A DNA stretch of 64,000 nt from Thiodiazotropha sp037384425 (GCA_037384425.1 JARROA010000014.1:62001-126000), one strand, 5' to 3'; shown: positions 10,003 through 18,464, numbered from the stretch's first letter. Translations and numbers: made by a program. The notes: a model not told the origin generated them from the sequence alone.

Positions 10003-10131
10003 TAACCTTACTGAAATGCTGGTAAAACACTAACCAGCTCAGCTCTCCAACGGCTATCGTCCCATCCAGTAAATTCCCGCGCTTTCATCCAGGTATGCAT
10101 TAACCTGCTGTTATTTTGTGAAATAAAGTCA

Positions 10132-10146
10132 TGGCATAACAGTTGC
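10132..10146 (+). promoter_or_regulatory. Sigma-54 (RpoN) promoter of the hydrogenase operon
   Basis: TGGCATAACAGTTGC matches the -24/-12 consensus TGGCAC-N5-TTGC with correct spacing: GG at 10133-10134 and GC at 10145-10146. Transcription would start near 10158, about 64 bp before hyaA. An AT-rich run lies just upstream, as expected for a bending protein such as IHF. Sigma-54 with a HupR/HoxA-type activator controls uptake hydrogenases in several proteobacteria; no such regulator is in this window. Confidence 0.6.
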
Positions 10147-10221
10147 TATCAGGTACCCAAGTGCGTAGCGAACAGAATCACCACCGCACATTTGGATGGC
10201 TTGCTACCTGGAGGAGCAGTT

Positions 10222-11301
10222 ATGACCGAAACCTTCTATGACGTCATGCGGCGTCAGGGCATCACGCGACGCAGTTTCCTGAAGTTCTGCAGTCTCACCG
10301 CATCGGCGCTCGGCCTCGGCCCGGCAATGGTGCCGAGGATTGCCGAGGCGATGGAGACCAAACCCCGCATCCCCGTACTCTGGCTGCACGGCCTGGAGTG
10401 CACCTGCTGTTCGGAGTCGTTCATCCGCTCCGCCCATCCGCTGGCCAAGGACGTGGTGCTGTCGATGATCTCGCTCGACTACGACGACACCATCATGGCC
10501 GCCGCCGGACATCATGCGGAGGCGATCATTGAGGAGACCATCGAGAAGTACGATGGCAACTTCATCCTGGCGGTGGAGGGCAACCCGCCGCTGGACGAGG
10601 ACGGCATGTACTGCATCATCGGCGGTAAGCCCTTTGTCAACCAGCTGAAGATGGCCGCCGAGCACTGCAAGGCGATCATCTCTTGGGGCTCCTGCGCCTC
10701 CTGGGGCTGCGTGCAGGCGGCGCGTCCCAACCCGACCCGTGCCACCCCCGTGCACAAGGTGCCGGGTCTGGCTGACAAGCCGATCATCAAGGTGCCGGGC
10801 TGCCCGCCCATCGCCGAGGTGATGACCGCGGTAGTCACCTACATCCTCACCTTCGAGAAGTTCCCCGAGCTCGATCGCCAAGGCCGCCCGAAGATGTTCT
10901 ACAGCCAGCGCATCCACGACAAGTGCTACCGCCGTCCCCACTTCGACGCCGGGCAATTCGTCGAGGCCTGGGACGACGAGTCGGCACGCAAGGGCTACTG
11001 CCTCTACAAGATGGGCTGCAAGGGGCCGACCACCTACAACGCCTGCTCCACCGTGCGCTGGAACGGCGGGCTTTCATTTCCGATCCAGGCCGGCCACCCC
11101 TGCATGGGCTGCTCCGAGGACGGCTTTTGGGATAAGGGCTCCTTCTATCAGCACGTGACCGACATCCACCAGTTCGGGGTTGAGGCCAATGCCGACAAGG
11201 TCGGCTTCGCCGCCGCCGGCGTGGTCGGCGCGGCCGCTGTATCCCATGCCGCCGTCACCGCCATCAAGAACGCGCAGAAGAAAGGAGACCAGGATCAATG
11301 A
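10222..11301 (+). CDS. hyaA: [NiFe] uptake hydrogenase small subunit, oxygen-tolerant group 1 type
   Basis: The electron-transfer subunit, 359 residues, closely resembling E. coli HyaA. ATG 10222 is chosen because GGAGGAG precedes it and the protein then begins MTETFYDVMRRQG. A perfect twin-arginine motif TRRSFLK sits at 15-21, and a C-terminal hydrophobic helix anchors the protein in the membrane facing the periplasm. Iron-sulfur ligands include Cys60, Cys62, Cys63 (ECTCCSES), Cys158, Cys163 (GSCASWGC) and Cys194. Cys62 and Cys163 are the two extra cysteines that define the [4Fe-3S] proximal cluster of oxygen-tolerant enzymes; oxygen-sensitive relatives have glycine at both sites. The distal and medial cluster cysteines (HDKCYRR, CLYKMGC, HPCMGC) are all present. 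It overlaps the large-subunit gene by 4 bp. Synonyms are hupS and hoxK. Confidence 0.95.
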   Translation: MTETFYDVMRRQGITRRSFLKFCSLTASALGLGPAMVPRIAEAMETKPRIPVLWLHGLECTCCSESFIRSAHPLAKDVVLSMISLDYDDTIMAAAGHHAEAIIEETIEKYDGNFILAVEGNPPLDEDGMYCIIGGKPFVNQLKMAAEHCKAIISWGSCASWGCVQAARPNPTRATPVHKVPGLADKPIIKVPGCPPIAEVMTAVVTYILTFEKFPELDRQGRPKMFYSQRIHDKCYRRPHFDAGQFVEAWDDESARKGYCLYKMGCKGPTTYNACSTVRWNGGLSFPIQAGHPCMGCSEDGFWDKGSFYQHVTDIHQFGVEANADKVGFAAAGVVGAAAVSHAAVTAIKNAQKKGDQDQ

Positions 11302-13097
11302 CTACGAAAACCACACCCAACGGTTACACCCTGGACGATGCCGGCCAGCGCGTGGTGGTCGATCCGGTCACCCGCATCGAAGGCCACATGCGCTGCGAGG
11401 TCAACATCGACGACGACAACATGATCCGCAACGCGGTCTCCACCGGCACCATGTGGCGCGGTCTCGAAGTCATCTTGAAAGGCCGCGATCCGCGCGACGC
11501 CTGGGCCTTCACCCAGCGCATCTGCGGCGTCTGCACCGGCACCCACGCGCTGACCTCGGTGCGCGCGGTGGAGGATGCGCTGGGCATCCAGATCCCGGAG
11601 AACGCCAACTCCATCCGCAACATCATGCAGCTGACCCTGCAGGTGCACGATCACCTGGTTCACTTCTACCACCTGCATGCGCTCGACTGGGTCAACCCGG
11701 TGAACGCACTGAAGGCCGATCCCAAGGCGACCTCCGAACTGCAGATGAAGGTGTCGCCCAACCATCCCAAGTCGTCGCCCGGTTACTTCCGTGACATCCA
11801 GAACCGGCTGAAGAAGTTCGTCGAGAGCGGCCAGCTCGGCCCGTTCAAGAACGGCTACTGGACCAACCCGGCCTACCTGCTGCCGCCGGAGGCCGACCTG
11901 ATGGCGGTGACCCACTACCTGGAGGCCCTCGACTTTCAGAAGGAGATCATGAAGATCCGCACCATCCTCGGCGGCAAGGACCCCCATCCCAACTGGCTGG
12001 TGGGCGGCGTGCCCTGTGCCATCAACATGGATGGAAACCTCTCCGCCGGGGCGCCGCTGAATATGGTGAACCTGAACCTGATTTCGTCGATCATCGACAG
12101 CACCCGGGAGTTCGTGAAGAACGTCTACATCCCCGACATCCTGGCGGTGGGGCAGTTCTACAAGGGCTGGCTCTACGGCGGTGGTCTTTCCGGCACCAGC
12201 GTGCTGGCCTACGGCGACATCCCCGACCGCGCCAACGACTACTCACCCGGCAACCTGCTGATGCCGAGCGGCGCCGTCATCGACGGCAACCTGAAAGAGG
12301 TGCACGACGTCGACCTGCGCAACCCGGACGAGATCCAGGAGTTCGTACCCCACTCCTGGTACGACTACCCGGACGGGGCCAAGGGTCTGCACCCCTGGGA
12401 TGGCGTCACCCAGCCCCACTTCCAGCTCGGTCCCAACGCCAAGGGCAGCAAGACCAACATCGAGCAGATCGACGAGAACGCCAAGTACTCCTGGATCAAG
12501 GCCCCGCGCTGGCGCGGTCATGCCATGGAGGTGGGACCGCTGGCCCGTTACGTGGTCGGCTACGCCCGCGGCCACGAGGAGATCACTGAACAGATCAACT
12601 TCGTCCTCAAGACCCTCGACGTGCCGGTCACCGCGCTCTTCTCCACCCTCGGCCGCACAGCCGCCCGCGCGCTGGAGGCCGACTGGGCCGGCGACAAGAT
12701 GCGCTACTTCATGGACAAGTTGATGGCCAACATCAAGGCCGGCGACCAGAACACCGCCAACGTGGACAACTGGGATCCCGAAACCTGGCCCAGGGAGGCC
12801 AAGGGCGTCGGCTTCAGCGAAGCCCCGCGCGGCGCGCTGGGCCACTGGATCCGCATCAAGGACACCCGCATCGACAACTACCAGTGCGTGGTACCCACCA
12901 CCTGGAACGGCTCACCCCGCGACAGCCAAGGCAACATCGGCGCCTTCGAGGCCTCGCTGATGAACACCAAGGTCGCCGTCAAGGAAGAGCCGGTGGAGAT
13001 CCTGCGCACCCTGCACAGCTTCGACCCCTGTCTCGCCTGCTCGACCCACGTCATGAGCGAGGAGGGGAGGGAGCTGGCCAAGGTTAAAGTACGTTGA
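11298..13097 (+). CDS. hyaB: [NiFe] uptake hydrogenase large (catalytic) subunit
   Basis: A 599-residue catalytic subunit that splits H2 at a NiFe(CN)2CO centre. The four Ni-binding cysteines are in RICGVC (about 74-79) and DPCLACSTH (about 576-584). The last 15 residues after that His form the peptide normally removed by a maturation protease once nickel is inserted, so the gene encodes a precursor. It starts in an ATGA overlap with the small subunit, which shows translational coupling, and is co-exported with it. The endopeptidase and the hyp accessory genes normally found close by are absent from this window, so maturation must be encoded elsewhere. Confidence 0.95.
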   Translation: MTTKTTPNGYTLDDAGQRVVVDPVTRIEGHMRCEVNIDDDNMIRNAVSTGTMWRGLEVILKGRDPRDAWAFTQRICGVCTGTHALTSVRAVEDALGIQIPENANSIRNIMQLTLQVHDHLVHFYHLHALDWVNPVNALKADPKATSELQMKVSPNHPKSSPGYFRDIQNRLKKFVESGQLGPFKNGYWTNPAYLLPPEADLMAVTHYLEALDFQKEIMKIRTILGGKDPHPNWLVGGVPCAINMDGNLSAGAPLNMVNLNLISSIIDSTREFVKNVYIPDILAVGQFYKGWLYGGGLSGTSVLAYGDIPDRANDYSPGNLLMPSGAVIDGNLKEVHDVDLRNPDEIQEFVPHSWYDYPDGAKGLHPWDGVTQPHFQLGPNAKGSKTNIEQIDENAKYSWIKAPRWRGHAMEVGPLARYVVGYARGHEEITEQINFVLKTLDVPVTALFSTLGRTAARALEADWAGDKMRYFMDKLMANIKAGDQNTANVDNWDPETWPREAKGVGFSEAPRGALGHWIRIKDTRIDNYQCVVPTTWNGSPRDSQGNIGAFEASLMNTKVAVKEEPVEILRTLHSFDPCLACSTHVMSEEGRELAKVKVR

Positions 13098-13191
13098 CTT
13101 GAGAGTTTTTAGTTTTGAGTTATGAGTTTTGAATTGTTTGGGTTTGGAGGTGGCCGTTATCCGCGGAGTCTCCTCAAGCTCCCTTCTTCAC

Positions 13192-13229
13192 TCCCTCTCC
13201 CCTTGCGGGAGAGGGCCGGGGAGAGGGGG
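13192..13229. repeat. CCCTCTCCC-type palindromic repeat
   Basis: Between the hydrogenase large subunit and the next gene, CTCCCTCTCCCC and GGGAGAGGG face each other and are followed by GGGGAGAGGGGG. This palindrome type is widespread in gammaproteobacterial intergenic DNA. Here it lies inside an operon and could shape or stabilise the mRNA. Confidence 0.6.
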
Positions 13230-13274
13230 AAATCAAAACAACCAGCAACTCACACAATAACATCCGGAGAACCT

Positions 13275-13472
13275 ATGAAACCCATCACCCTCGCCATCAC
13301 CGGTCTGACCGCCACCCTGGCCAGCACGACCGTGTCCGCCCACATTGGCGACCACCACGATCTCGGTCTGCTCCAGGGCCTGACCCATCTGCTGACCGAG
13401 CATGCTGTGCCCATCGCCGCCATCACGCTGATCGCGGGCGGCCTGCTGATCAAACGGCTGTTGCGTGCCTGA
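13275..13472 (+). CDS. Small HupE-like membrane protein of the hydrogenase operon
   Basis: A 65-residue protein starting at ATG 13275 after a CCGGAGAAC ribosome site. It has a signal peptide cut near VSAH, a short His-rich segment (HIGDHHD), the stretch GLLQGLTHLLTEH and one transmembrane helix ending in basic residues. The His-rich start and the G-x3-GLxH pattern resemble the N-terminal part of HupE/UreJ nickel permeases, but the protein is about one third of their length. Its place between hyaB and the cytochrome b suggests a hydrogenase role such as nickel handling or complex stability. This is inference; I do not recognise a named family. Confidence 0.7.
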   Translation: MKPITLAITGLTATLASTTVSAHIGDHHDLGLLQGLTHLLTEHAVPIAAITLIAGGLLIKRLLRA

Positions 13473-13479
13473 TGCGCAA

Positions 13480-13553
13480 GGTGCGGCAAGCCGCACCCTA
13501 CGCCATCAGCAAACCCGTATGCCCGAATGATTCGTAGGGTGCGGCTCGCCGCG
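13480..13553. repeat. GTGCGGC palindromic repeat, copy 1 (paired)
   Basis: GGTGCGGCAAGCCGCACC with a CTACG tail at 13480-13502, and an inverted partner CGTAGGGTGCGGCTCGCCGC at 13533-13553. It lies in the hydrogenase operon just before the cytochrome b gene. Related copies lie near 36.8, 39.5, 48.8 and 51.5 kb. Confidence 0.75.
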
Positions 13554-13598
13554 TCCGAAGGAAGTGCCCTTGGGGTGCACCAAACAGGAGACAGTCAC

Positions 13599-14282
13599 AT
13601 GACGACAGCCATCAAACGCACCGCGGTCTACGTCTACGAAGCCCCGGTCAGACTCTGGCACTGGATCAACGCCCTCTCGATCACCGTGCTGGCGATCACC
13701 GGCTACTTCATCGCCAACCCGTTGCCCACCATGCCGGGGGAGGCCAGTGCCAATTTCCTCATGGGTTACATGCGCTTCGCCCACTTCGCCGCCGCCTACA
13801 TCTTCACTGTGGGTTTCCTCGGCCGCATCTACTGGGCCTTCGTCGGCAACGAGCACTCGCGCCAGTTGTTCAAACTGCCGGTCTTCAAACGCTCGTTCTG
13901 GAAAGAGCTGATGCACGAGGTGCGCTGGTACGCCTTCATGGAGAAGGAGCCGAAGAAGTACGTCGGCCACAACCCGCTGGCCCACCTGGTCATGGTCGCT
14001 ATCGTCACCATCGGCGGCATCGCCATGGTCTTGACCGGCTTCGCCCTCTACGCCGAACAGGCCGGCATGGGCAGCTGGCAGGACAAGCTCTTCGGCTGGC
14101 TCATCCCCCTGGTCGGACAAAGCCAGGACGTGCGCCTCTGGCACCACTGGGGCATGTGGATCATCGTCTGCTTCGTCATGATCCATGTCTACGTGGCGAT
14201 CCGTGAGGACATCGTCTCCCGCCAGAGCCTCATCAGCACCATGGTCAGCGGCTGGCGCATGTTCAAAGACGATCGACCCTGA
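13599..14282 (+). CDS. hyaC: Ni/Fe-hydrogenase cytochrome b subunit
   Basis: A 227-residue integral membrane dihaem cytochrome b that passes electrons from the hydrogenase to the quinone pool. ATG 13599 follows an AGGAG site at 13586-13590. Four hydrophobic helices carry histidines in APVRLWHWINA, RFAHFAAAY, RLWHHWGMW and MIHVYVAIRED, matching the family haem ligands. Other HyaC-like segments are GYFIANPLP, FLGRIYWAFVGN and the C-terminal STMVSGWR. With hyaA and hyaB it makes a membrane-bound H2-to-quinone enzyme. It is the last gene of the operon, 30 bp before a strong terminator. Confidence 0.93.
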   Translation: MTTAIKRTAVYVYEAPVRLWHWINALSITVLAITGYFIANPLPTMPGEASANFLMGYMRFAHFAAAYIFTVGFLGRIYWAFVGNEHSRQLFKLPVFKRSFWKELMHEVRWYAFMEKEPKKYVGHNPLAHLVMVAIVTIGGIAMVLTGFALYAEQAGMGSWQDKLFGWLIPLVGQSQDVRLWHHWGMWIIVCFVMIHVYVAIREDIVSRQSLISTMVSGWRMFKDDRP

Positions 14283-14313
14283 CACGTTGGGATTTGTATA
14301 CTCAACCTCCCTT

Positions 14314-14338
14314 AGGAGCCCGCCGGGCTCCTTTTTTT
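14314..14338 (+). terminator. Rho-independent terminator of the hydrogenase operon
   Basis: AGGAGCCC, a 3-base loop, then GGGCTCCT and a run of seven T. It lies 32 bp after the cytochrome b stop codon. Confidence 0.92.
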
Positions 14339-14571
14339 GTTGGGCAGTCAGTGAATGTACGTCGACTGAGGCCTGTGTGTGACGATCTCTCCAGCTTTCC
14401 GGCCGACCCACCCCAAAAGTTTGAATAAGTCCGCTTGTTTCCGCCCCCGACTTTGTAATTCCACCCGGAATAGGGGAACCTTCCCCCCGAACCGACAACT
14501 GAGTGATTGTGCGAATTTCAGATCTCGAACAGAGGCATTGCTGCAGTACGCGTGCGATATGAGCGACCTGG

Positions 14572-15357
14572 TTGGGGGCATCATTGCTGGGAACATTGAA
14601 ATCGATCCTGCCTAGACCGAAGCGGCGAAAATCCCGCAGGGGACGTCTTGGTAACACGATTGGCGGCTATGCCAAGCGCATACTGAAAGCGGGCCTGCTG
14701 GTCGTCCTCGCCCTGTTTACGCTACTGCTCACTTCGATCGTGGCCCTGCGTTTCATCGATCCCCCGACCTGGGCCTGGAAAATTCATCGGGAACTCGATC
14801 CCCCGGCCGGCTATCCCGCCGTGGCGCGACACCACTGGCGCGATATCAGTCAAATCCCCATGGCCGTGCAACTTGCGGTCGTGGCCTCCGAGGACCAGAA
14901 CTTTCCCCACCATCACGGTGTGGATTTCGGGGCCATCCAAAAGGCCATCGATGAAGCGGAAAACGGCAAGTCGCTACGCGGCGCCAGTACCATCACTCAG
15001 CAGACCGTGAAGAACCTGTTCCTGTGGCCGCAGAAGGCCTGGAGCAGAAAAGTGCTCGAGGGCGGGTTGGCGTTACTGGTCGACTTGCTCTGGGGTAAGC
15101 AGCGCATCCTGGAAGTCTATCTGAACATCGCCGAATTCGGCCCCGGCGTCTACGGCGTCGATGCGGCCAGTGCATACTGGTATCGACGCCCGCTGCATCG
15201 CCTGACGAACAACCAGGCGGCCAGACTCGCGGCAGTTCTACCCAACCCCTGGCGCTATAGAGCAGAACCGCCGACCGACTATATCGCCGAACGGGCCGCC
15301 TGGATCGAACAGCAAATGAATATGCTGGGGTATGTCTGGCTTGAATCCGTCAACTAG
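14572..15357 (+). CDS. mtgA: Monofunctional biosynthetic peptidoglycan transglycosylase
   Basis: A GT51 glycosyltransferase that polymerises lipid II into glycan strands at the inner-membrane surface. It has an N-terminal basic segment, one transmembrane helix (about 40-62) and a periplasmic catalytic domain. Family motifs are EDQNFPHHHG with the catalytic Glu, GASTITQQ, KNLFLW, RKVLE and RILEVYLNIAEFG. No penicillin-binding domain follows, so it is the monofunctional form. There is no good ATG; the start must be a TTG at 14572, 14587 or 14599, all before the basic segment, and I give the longest. Confidence 0.93.
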   Translation: MGASLLGTLKSILPRPKRRKSRRGRLGNTIGGYAKRILKAGLLVVLALFTLLLTSIVALRFIDPPTWAWKIHRELDPPAGYPAVARHHWRDISQIPMAVQLAVVASEDQNFPHHHGVDFGAIQKAIDEAENGKSLRGASTITQQTVKNLFLWPQKAWSRKVLEGGLALLVDLLWGKQRILEVYLNIAEFGPGVYGVDAASAYWYRRPLHRLTNNQAARLAAVLPNPWRYRAEPPTDYIAERAAWIEQQMNMLGYVWLESVN

Positions 15358-15769
15358 TTCGATGCGGGCGATCCGTCGTGCTGTTGATTGAGATGCCCGC
15401 ACTGTTTTGGATATTGCTTTAAGGTAGAGGGTAGGGGTGAGCGCGTCATAAACGCCTAAGCAATGATGGTCTATCCTTCAAACCGTCCTTCCTTCTGATC
15501 CGCTAGAATCCCAATGTTAGCTGCCTGAATCATTGGAAAATACCACTGAGTCCCGATGCTTCGTTTACGTTAGAAAAAGACAAAATCTCATCCAGTATCA
15601 GGGTAATTACCCTATCTGAATCAGGCTCAATATCCCTTTATCTGTCGAAATAATTTACAAAAAGAAATGGGGCGTAATACTCGGTTGATGCTATTCATCT
15701 GATTACATTCCGAAAGTTTTCAGTGGCACATATTTTGATAATAATTTTAGAAACTTAGAGGGATTCATC
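15358..15769. other. AT-rich intergenic region, no gene seen
   Basis: The 412 bp after mtgA mark a drop in GC compared with the genes to the left. I see no ORF, terminator or RNA gene. TGGCACATATTTTGA at 15724-15738 resembles a sigma-54 site but has A in place of the -12 C. Confidence 0.4.
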
Positions 15770-16324
15770 ATGGGTACTGTATCTGCACATGCTCAATCAA
15801 TATTCCCTAGTTGGTTTCGGGGTTTTCGGTTTGCCATTCCTAAGACGGAATGGTTCCTACGCGACGGCGAATATGCACCGCATTCGCCCATAGCCAGGCT
15901 GGAAGCCTATCTGATCAGTACATTCTGCACTCATCAAACACACTCTATTGCCAAGGCAATCGACGATGTAGCACAGGAATTGAGCAGGCAGCTCCTGAGA
16001 AACCCTATTTCTCACTTGGTGGTGTATGGTTCAAACAGAAAAATCGTTGCCGCGAACATCCTGCTGAATAGTGCGTTTTCCAGTGATGTGGTCATGGTGC
16101 TTTCGGAAGCTGAGATAAGCAGAGAGTCACTGATCGCGAAAAGAATCAATCATCAGTTAAGCTTGAAACAGATTTCACTGCTTCCGGTTGCTCTTGAAGA
16201 TGTGAAGTCAAGTGAATTGGATCTGCCAAAGTATCTGATCAACACTTTGTATTCGGACAACAGGTTGGTTGGGCCGTATCAGGTTGATACCGATCGCTAT
16301 CCGTTTGCGAAGTGTTTTGTTTAA
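15770..16324 (+). CDS. Hypothetical protein, 184 residues
   Basis: Not recognised. ATG 15770 follows an AGAGGGATT site. The protein is soluble, without signal peptide or membrane helix, and has a helical middle (IAKAIDDVAQELSRQLL) and a hydrophobic strand pattern ISHLVVYGSNRKIVAANILLN that could be part of a Rossmann-like or sensory fold. Base composition is lower in GC than in mtgA to the left, which fits accessory DNA. The neighbouring gene at 16966 is also of unknown function. Confidence 0.55.
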   Translation: MGTVSAHAQSIFPSWFRGFRFAIPKTEWFLRDGEYAPHSPIARLEAYLISTFCTHQTHSIAKAIDDVAQELSRQLLRNPISHLVVYGSNRKIVAANILLNSAFSSDVVMVLSEAEISRESLIAKRINHQLSLKQISLLPVALEDVKSSELDLPKYLINTLYSDNRLVGPYQVDTDRYPFAKCFV

Positions 16325-16965
16325 CTGGATTAAATATACCCGTTATCAGCCAATAGCAGACGTATACACCAAAGAGAAGTCTAGAACGATAGACGGCGAA
16401 AAGTAGACTGGATCATTACTCCAAAACCGTCACATGGAGTGCACAAAAGAGCGTGGTCGGGAGGTGGATTTCGATAAATCCGGATGCAAGAGATCAACGC
16501 TGCAAATGGATCCTATGGCCTTCAGGTGACTGTGTGTAACTTGTTCTGGAAAATCTGTATAGCATCTATCCAGTTGTGAAACTCAGGATCTAAGTGACGA
16601 CTTTAGCGGCCTGTCGTTATTAGTGCCGATCTACTTAAGAACTAGATTACCGCTTGATTTCATGTCTGCTATAGGCTGAATTTAGGGACACGATACGCTT
16701 TACACAATACCATTGACATCTACTCGATCGCGAAGTAATGCCAAAATTATCAATAGGATATGGAGCAATCAAATAACGGGATCAGGGACGATGGTGAGAA
16801 TATTGTTTATATCAACTATCCTTGTCAGATTCTTGGGCATCCTGCCCAGGCCGGTCATACCTCGTTCCATGGATAGGCAGAATCGGCCATTCGCACGATA
16901 GGCCGCGTCGGCACTATCATCAAAAAACACGACGCGGTCAAACACACTGAAATACGTAAAATACA
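16325..16965. other. AT-rich intergenic region, no gene seen
   Basis: A 641-bp spacer. Short reading frames here have no ribosome site or coding character. Near 16859-16952 a CGATAGGCCGCGTCGGC stretch and later GACGCGGTC give a weak inverted pattern. If the next gene is an integron cassette, its left boundary should lie here, but I could not find a second attC. Confidence 0.4.
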
Positions 16966-17361
16966 ATGGACACATTGGAAGTTATAGAAGAGAAATTGCA
17001 ACAAGCCAGATCATTACTAGATGATGTGGCAAGTAGATTGACCTCATCAGAGATTAAATGCCGCTCTGCTGATATTGAGCATGTGGGGGAAGCACTAGCA
17101 GCCATTTCAGACATCCAGATATCAATTTATGAGCAGCGCCCTGACTTGAAACCAAAGTATCTTAACGATCTTGGAATAAATCGTGATGAAAATCATAATT
17201 TTGGTCGTATTCTTATCCAAAATGAACAGAATTTAAGCAAAAACAAACCAAATGAAGCAATTCAATTGCTTAATGAGTTTAAAGCGTCGAACCCACCTAA
17301 AGAATACGTAGAGATGGCTAATAGTGAAATCAACAGAATCAAGAAGTTATTCAGCGTATAA
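16966..17361 (+). CDS. Hypothetical helical protein, probable integron cassette gene
   Basis: A 131-residue, AT-rich, predicted soluble all-helical protein with no recognised family (early LEVIEEKLQQARSLLDDVASRL, late EAIQLLNEFKASNPPKEY). The stop codon falls inside the first bases of an attC-like site, the tight gene-then-attC arrangement of integron cassettes, where most genes are of unknown function. The start at 16966 has no strong ribosome site, also common for cassettes. No integrase is in the window. Confidence 0.6.
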   Translation: MDTLEVIEEKLQQARSLLDDVASRLTSSEIKCRSADIEHVGEALAAISDIQISIYEQRPDLKPKYLNDLGINRDENHNFGRILIQNEQNLSKNKPNEAIQLLNEFKASNPPKEYVEMANSEINRIKKLFSV

Positions 17362-17440
17362 CAAATTGTTAAAGTCGTTCGCTTCGTTCACTTGGACGTC
17401 CCACTGCTACGCAGCGGTCCGCCCCTTAACATCACGTTAG
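17357..17440 (+). other. Integron attC-like recombination site
   Basis: Starts TATAACAAATTGTTAAAG and ends CCCCTTAACATCACGTTAG, about 84 bp. This fits the order R''(AAC) - spacer - L'' (TTAAAG) - variable structure - L' (CTTAA) - spacer - R' (GTTAG). The middle holds GCTTCGTTCAC and CACTGCTACGCAGCGG, as in marine superintegron attC sites. It overlaps the stop codon of the gene at 16966. The AAC/GTT cores match; the outer R bases do not fully pair, as expected after loss of the next cassette. Confidence 0.7.
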
Positions 17441-17466
17441 TACTCCATTCTAGATAGGATCATGAA

Positions 17467-17494
17467 GTGGTCAGAGTAAAGATACTCTGACCAC
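17467..17494. repeat. Perfect 12-bp hairpin, TCAGAG family
   Basis: GTGGTCAGAGTA, loop AAGA, then TACTCTGACCAC. A perfect inverted repeat without a following T-run, shortly after the attC-like site. Related GGTCAGA hairpins are at 19022-19063, 20040-20082 and 46739-46788. Confidence 0.8.
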
Positions 17495-17597
17495 ATCTGA
17501 TTAGTTGTTCGGGCGCGCACCACTGACCTAGATAAAGAAATCGACTCTTTGTGAATCGGCGATGGAGATCGGATTAAGTACAAACGCTTCAGCACCA

Positions 17598-17792
17598 TCA
17601 AGTCGGCTTATCGCCACGCTTCTTTTTCAGTAACTCGTGATGATGGGACCCCTCACGCAGCATCTTCGATCCGCACGCCGGACAACGCTCCTCCTGACAG
17701 GGAATCCCTTGCCTATGAGGAATCTTCTCGCCGCACTTCGGACAAATGCAGATACCACCGGCACCCATTTCATGTCTACGATGCACAATCAT
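17598..17792 (-). CDS. Small zinc-ribbon protein
   Basis: 64 residues from ATG 17792, with GAGGTG upstream. Two CxxC knuckles (CPKCG and CPACG, with an extra Cys in the loop) form a probable zinc ribbon. The rest is basic and His-rich (REGSHHHELLKKKRG). It could bind nucleic acid or protein, or serve as a small metal-binding accessory protein; no specific role can be read. It is divergent from the two-gene permease to its right. Confidence 0.7.
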   Translation of the reverse strand: MIVHRRHEMGAGGICICPKCGEKIPHRQGIPCQEERCPACGSKMLREGSHHHELLKKKRGDKPT

Positions 17793-18011
17793 ATTTACAC
17801 CTCAATATAGATTCTACTGATGCAGCCCGAACCTGGAACCTGCGTCAGCCGGGCACTTGATGATTCAACTCCGCTCAACTGGTAATCATAGCGCCATTGG
17901 AAAACCCAGTCCTGATGATGGCAGCCAAATTGAATCCCAGTGAACATCACGATAGGCTTCAAGTCATCAGCCTGTACCTCATCACGACACGACATCATCG
18001 GAGGCAGCACG

Positions 18012-18461
18012 ATGGACCCACACCCGAGTTGGCGACAGCGGGATCATCTGATCAGAAGCATCAACAAGACCTGGGCCATGCTCCTCGAGGTGTTACCGCT
18101 CATACTGGGCGTTATCCTGCTGACAGGGCTGCTACTAAAACTCCTGCCGATCAAGGCCGCCGCTGGGTGGTTCGGCAGCAACGATATGCTGGATGCAGTT
18201 ATCGGTGCGCTGGCCGGCAGCATCTCGGCAGGTCATCCCGCCACCAGCTATGTGCTCGGCGGTGAGTTGCTATCCAATGGGGTGAGCCTGGTCGCCGTCA
18301 CTGCGTTTCTGATCAGCTGGGTCACTGTGGGAAGTATTCAGCTCCCTGCAGAGGCACTCATGCTCAGCTGGCGATTTGCCCTCCTGCGCAATCTCGTCTG
18401 TTTCCTCTTTTCCATCGTGATCGCCCTGCTGACTGTATTCACCTTGGCTATCATCGACTGA
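18012..18461 (+). CDS. Half-size permease, first gene of a split ArsP/DUF318-like pair
   Basis: 149 residues; ATG 18012 is chosen because GGAGGCAGC lies just upstream. Three to four hydrophobic helices are visible. The segment GSISAGHPATSYVLGGELL contains the Gly/Pro-rich loop typical of DUF318-like permeases, and FLISWVTVGSIQLPAEA corresponds to the second conserved loop. Full permeases have two such halves in one chain; here the second half is the next gene, 3 bp downstream. A transported ligand such as an arsenical or thiol compound cannot be assigned. Confidence 0.72.
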   Translation: MDPHPSWRQRDHLIRSINKTWAMLLEVLPLILGVILLTGLLLKLLPIKAAAGWFGSNDMLDAVIGALAGSISAGHPATSYVLGGELLSNGVSLVAVTAFLISWVTVGSIQLPAEALMLSWRFALLRNLVCFLFSIVIALLTVFTLAIID

Positions 18462-18464
18462 CAC

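Noticed and set aside
10003..10221. FNR box before the hydrogenase operon
   Set aside because: No TTGAT-N4-ATCAA match; only the sigma-54 promoter is supported.
15724..15738. Sigma-54-like TGGCACATATTTTGA before the hypothetical gene at 15770
   Set aside because: The essential C of the -12 GC pair is A.
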